Below, piece by piece: positions 61,067 to 64,000 of a stretch of DNA of 64,000 bases. How positions within the stretch are numbered: the first letter of the stretch is position 1; each line of letters starts with the position of its first letter. Source of the stretch: an uncultured Bryobacterales bacterium (lineage in GTDB: Bacteria > Acidobacteriota > Terriglobia > Bryobacterales > UBA6623); NCBI GenBank assembly GCA_951813605.1, contig OX638379.1, positions 6,121,588-6,185,587 on the forward strand, in the 5' to 3' direction. The translations under genes and the position numbers were made by a program. The notes under the pieces are model-generated. The model worked only from the letters and a program-made list of their open reading frames with translations. It was not told the DNA's origin and did no database searches.

Positions 61067-62053
61067 CTAGCGCCCTCGCAGGGCGGCCATGCCGGCCGTC
61101 TTGGCCGCGCCCGCGATCTTCGCCCCGGCGTACAGCGGGGCCATCAGGTCGCCGCCGCCGGCCTGGCCGCTGACCAGAGCCCCGGCCAGCTCGGGGATCT
61201 TGAAGGTGGCGACCAGCCCGACCAGGGCGATGGTCACGTAGGAAAGCACCCACATCAGCGCCCCTCCCAGAGCCTCGAGATCCGGCGTGAGGTGGTCCCA
61301 GAGCCCGTCCGCCGCGGCCTGGATGGCGCCGAAGAAGACCCGGAAGACCGCGGCGGCGACGGCGGCGTACAGGCTGTAGGCGAGGATCGTCCGCAACCAG
61401 CCCCAGAACAGGAAGGCCAGCGGCCCGATCAGCAGCCACGGGATCAGGACCGGGCCGATGGCGACGGCGATGGCGATGGCGAACTGCGCCCAGATGACCT
61501 GCGCGTAGCCCACGCAGAGGGTGACCAGCGCCAGCAGGAACATGGCGAAGTTCAGGACGGTGATGAAAATGTACGCCACCACGTTGCCGGCCCCCGCGAG
61601 CCAGGTCAGCGGGTTCCACCACGACGCGCCGGCGTACACCTCCGCTCCGGTGCGTGCCGCGAACGCGCTGATCCAGGCCGCGGCGCCGGACCACGAGTCC
61701 TGCATGATCAGGTCGGCGATCCAGGCGCCCTGGCCGGCGATCAGCTCGGGCAGCGTGCGCCCGCCGATCGGCAGCGGGCGGTCGTAGAAGTGCAGGATGG
61801 TGCGCGGAATGGCGAGCGAGGTCACCAGCCGCACGGCCTCCCAGGCATGGAAGCCGCCCGAGAAGGCCATGCGGGCCCCGGTCCACACGACGAGAATGAC
61901 GGCGAGACCCTGCCACAGGGCGAGGCCCTCGTCGAGCAGCGGCCGCCCGATGTCGTCGAGCAGCCCCTGCTGCAGGGCGTCGATCATCTGCTTGACCGCG
62001 CCGGGGTCGTTCCGGTGGATGTCGGCCGCCTGGTCGATCGGGGCGATTTGCAT
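61067..62053 (-). CDS. VirB6/TrbL-like membrane channel protein
   Basis: 328 aa, polytopic with six or so membrane segments (LAVILVVWTGARMAFSG, VVAYIFITVLNFAMFLLALVTLCVG, AIAIAVAIGPVLIPWLLIGPLAFLFW, ILAYSLYAAVAAAVFRV, LSYVTIALVGLVATF). The VirB6/TrbL segment with GPVLIPWLL is typical. It ends 2 bp before the winged-helix gene. Confidence 0.88.
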   Translation of the reverse strand: MQIAPIDQAADIHRNDPGAVKQMIDALQQGLLDDIGRPLLDEGLALWQGLAVILVVWTGARMAFSGGFHAWEAVRLVTSLAIPRTILHFYDRPLPIGGRTLPELIAGQGAWIADLIMQDSWSGAAAWISAFAARTGAEVYAGASWWNPLTWLAGAGNVVAYIFITVLNFAMFLLALVTLCVGYAQVIWAQFAIAIAVAIGPVLIPWLLIGPLAFLFWGWLRTILAYSLYAAVAAAVFRVFFGAIQAAADGLWDHLTPDLEALGGALMWVLSYVTIALVGLVATFKIPELAGALVSGQAGGGDLMAPLYAGAKIAGAAKTAGMAALRGR

Positions 62054-62086
62054 GATGCCCTCTCCGCGGCCGTCCCGCTGGCGCGG

Positions 62087-63001
62087 TCAGTAGGTAGGCA
62101 GCGCGGGCCTGCGCATGGCGGCGTCGGCTCCCGCCGCGTCGTAGCGGTCCCGCAAGAAAGCCGCCTCCTCGAACAGGCGCTCGACGCCGGCTAGAGCCTG
62201 GGTCTGCAGCTGGGCGACGGCCGCCCGCCGCGCCGCCCGCTCTGCTAGATCGCGCTCCTCGCGCAGCGCCTCCCGCTGCTCCCCGGCAACCAGCAGGTCG
62301 CTGATGGTGCCGGTCAGGGCCTGCTGCTTCTGCTGCAGCGCCGTGACCGACGTCTCCGTGTTGCCCTTGACCTCCCCGAGCGCGTCCAGGGACTGCTCGA
62401 GCATTTCCGAGGAGCGCTGGAGCGCGGCGGCCGCGCGCGCCAGAAGGCCGTCGTCCTCCGCGTTCCGCGCGGCGATGGCCGCGCTGAACTGGGCGGCAAG
62501 GTCGGCCCGCGAGCCGGCCGGCGGCACGATCGGAGGCGTGCGCCCCAGCGGCGGCGGCTCGGGGCGCCGGTTCCACACGTCGCGCTCGTCGTCCGCGGCG
62601 GGAGCCTGCGCCTCCTCCCCCCGCTGGATGCGCGCCGCGCGCAGGCTGATGTCCTCGAGCGTGCGAGCCCAGGCGTCGGTGTCGGCGGGCGAGCCCAGGA
62701 CGCCGGCATAGCTGGCCATCATGCGCTGCCAGCCCTGGACGCGGCCGACCAGGCCCTCGGCGGCCCGCCGGGACTGCTGGAGCTGGCTGTGAGCCGTGCT
62801 GACCTGCTCGGCCAGCGCCATCGTCTGCTGGACCAGGCTGGCCTTCATGAGCTGCTGCTCGATCTTGTCGAGCAGGCGCTGGGCGGAGGCCACCCAGTCG
62901 GTGACCGGGAAGCCGCTTGCGGGCAGCGGCGCCGCCAGCAGGGCGGCCGCCAGGCCGGCGGCGAGCAGCCTGCCCGCCAGTCTTTCGGTGAAATGCTTCA
63001 T
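62087..63001 (-). CDS. VirB5/TrbJ-like pilus-tip or periplasmic protein
   Basis: 304 aa from ATG 63001 (ATGA overlap with virB10). Signal peptide MKHFTERLAGRLLAAGLAAALLAAPLPASG, then helical segments: WVASAQRLLDKIEQQLMKASLVQQTMALAEQV, then a Pro-rich linker and a second coiled region around GNTETSVTALQQKQQAL. This matches the TrbJ form of VirB5. Confidence 0.8.
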   Translation of the reverse strand: MKHFTERLAGRLLAAGLAAALLAAPLPASGFPVTDWVASAQRLLDKIEQQLMKASLVQQTMALAEQVSTAHSQLQQSRRAAEGLVGRVQGWQRMMASYAGVLGSPADTDAWARTLEDISLRAARIQRGEEAQAPAADDERDVWNRRPEPPPLGRTPPIVPPAGSRADLAAQFSAAIAARNAEDDGLLARAAAALQRSSEMLEQSLDALGEVKGNTETSVTALQQKQQALTGTISDLLVAGEQREALREERDLAERAARRAAVAQLQTQALAGVERLFEEAAFLRDRYDAAGADAAMRRPALPTY

Positions 63002-64000
63002 GGTTGCCTCCTCGGCTGCGGCGGCTCGCGCCGGGGCACGAGCACGTCGGACGTGAACAGGATGCGCAGGCGGTGGCCGGCGCGGACGGTAATGGAGGGC
63101 AGGCGGTTGAGGTAGCGGTCCAGAATGCGCTCGGAGCCCTGCCCGAGGCCCATGCCGCCCCCGGCGCGCGCTCCCTCGAGGCCGCCGGCGTAGGGGCTGG
63201 AGCCGCGCAGGGTGAGGCCGGACAGGACGCCGACCGCCCCCGCCGCGCCGATCGTCGAGAGGTAGTGCCGCCTGACTTGGTCGCGCAGGCCCGTCTCGCC
63301 GGCCTGGCCCAGCCCTTCGAAGCGCAGGCGGACGTACGTCGAGTCGGGAAACACGAGGCGGTGGAACGCGACCGCCAGCCGGGACTGCCCCCAGCCGGAG
63401 ACGGCCTCGGCGCGCCCGATGGCGCGGGTGCCGCGCGGCACCAGCACGCGCTGCCGGTCGCGCGACCACAGGGGGGAGGAGACGATCGCGCCGGCCGGCC
63501 CGGTGAAGTCGCCGCGGAGCTGGGTGGAGAGCACGGCCTCGAGCGCCTGGCCCTCGTAGACACGCTCCCAGCCGGGCGGGTCCTCGGGGCGGTTCGCCGA
63601 GGTCGGCGCGGCGTCGGCGGGCTCGGGCAGGCCGCCCGCGGCGGCCAGCGCCTCCAGCGCGGCCAGCTCCTCGGGCGAGTACGCGGCGGCCAGCTGCTCG
63701 GGGGACACTCCCAGCTCGGGGGGAAAGCGCCCGGCCAGCTCCGCGGCGGCACGCCCTGCCCGCTCCGCGGGGAAGCGCCCGGCTTCCGTGGCGGGCGGCG
63801 GTCGCTCTTCGTCGCCGGCCTGCGCCGCCGGACGGACGGAATGGGCCACCGGGTCGGCGCGCAAGGCGTCGTAGCGCCGGCGGATCTCGAGCAGCCGGAG
63901 CTCCTCGCGCAGCTTGACCTCGGAGGTCTCGATGGCCGCGCCCTCGCCCGCCGGCACCGGGTAGGCGAGCCCCGCGAGGGTCGGATCCCGCGCCAGGACG
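62998..64000 (-). CDS. VirB10/TrbI-like channel protein, 5' end beyond the window
   Basis: At least 333 residues; the frame is open to the last base of the window. C-terminal VirB10 domain: VYEGQALEAVLSTQLRGDFTGPAGAIVSSPLWSRDRQRVLVPRGTRAIG, AVAFHRLVFPDSTYVRL, and near the end RAGHRLRILFTSDVLVP. The membrane helix expected near the N-terminus lies outside the window or is not recognised. It spans both membranes as part of the core complex. Confidence 0.87.
   Translation of the reverse strand, partial: VLARDPTLAGLAYPVPAGEGAAIETSEVKLREELRLLEIRRRYDALRADPVAHSVRPAAQAGDEERPPPATEAGRFPAERAGRAAAELAGRFPPELGVSPEQLAAAYSPEELAALEALAAAGGLPEPADAAPTSANRPEDPPGWERVYEGQALEAVLSTQLRGDFTGPAGAIVSSPLWSRDRQRVLVPRGTRAIGRAEAVSGWGQSRLAVAFHRLVFPDSTYVRLRFEGLGQAGETGLRDQVRRHYLSTIGAAGAVGVLSGLTLRGSSPYAGGLEGARAGGGMGLGQGSERILDRYLNRLPSITVRAGHRLRILFTSDVLVPRREPPQPRRQP

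Noticed and set aside
60195..63752. A single minus-strand open frame of 1185 codons
   Set aside because: Only its last 289 codons (from GTG 61064) are a real gene. The rest is a GC-driven shadow of the virB6, virB5 and virB10 genes in another frame, with Arg/Pro/Ala-rich composition.
1..64000. CRISPR arrays, tRNA and rRNA genes, IS-element terminal inverted repeats
   Set aside because: No spaced identical repeats, no tRNA-like T-loop/acceptor pairs and no transposase were recognised by reading; a dedicated scan could still find a divergent tRNA.

Overview
The window reads as a high-GC, Gram-negative bacterial chromosome with an integrated conjugative element at its right end. A TonB-dependent receptor, an outer-membrane beta-barrel gene and an Mla-type lipid transporter all imply an outer membrane. 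The receptor's N-terminal carboxypeptidase-regulatory-like domain, the secreted sulfatase/TIM-barrel pair and the unusually long gene-poor gaps would suit an Acidobacteriota-like genome, but that is inference and no 16S or other decisive marker is present.

Chromosomal part, about 1-38,490. The tail of truA converges on xseB-ispA. Then come an amidase and a three-gene run of GT-C transferase, GT2 transferase and DUF547 protein. Next is a small secreted protein followed by a beta-barrel gene broken by one in-frame amber codon. After trkA-trkH comes a compact histidine operon (hisI-hisD-hisC-HAD phosphatase-hisB-hisH-hisF) that lacks hisG, hisE and hisA. It is followed by an ECF sigma factor operon, gpmI-NUDIX, a sulfatase with a TIM-barrel isomerase, a Dabb-domain protein, a metallophosphoesterase and a TPR-like protein. 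An RsbW-like kinase, STAS protein, MlaE, MlaF, MlaD and phosphotransferase form one tightly overlapped operon. A VOC protein, rsmB, an ArnT-like transferase and rpmE2 follow. The last chromosomal gene is a TonB-dependent receptor whose 5' end is missing exactly where an integrase gene begins.

Mobile element, about 38,499 to beyond 64,000. Its left end has a tyrosine integrase translationally coupled to a serine resolvase. A cargo zone (41.7-45.8 kb), visibly less GC-rich than the transfer genes, holds small secreted and membrane proteins and then an AAA ATPase (OLD/DUF3696-like) directly followed by a PIN-domain nuclease. This pair is the best candidate here for an unrecognised anti-phage or abortive-infection module. 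Next come parA with a ribbon-helix-helix partner and upstream repeats, a multidomain secreted protein, and ssb. A long minus-strand transfer region follows, read from 64 kb downwards: VirB10, VirB5/TrbJ, VirB6/TrbL, two winged-helix/nuclease-like proteins, VirD4, VirB11, a small secreted protein, a RepB-like primase, ArdC, a pentapeptide-repeat protein and VirB8. A gene-free 355-bp stretch rich in inverted repeats, just upstream of virD4, is a candidate oriT. VirB4, VirB9, a classical relaxase and the right end of the element are not in the window.

No rRNA, tRNA, CRISPR array or riboswitch was recognised. All product calls come from reading the sequence; no database search was run.
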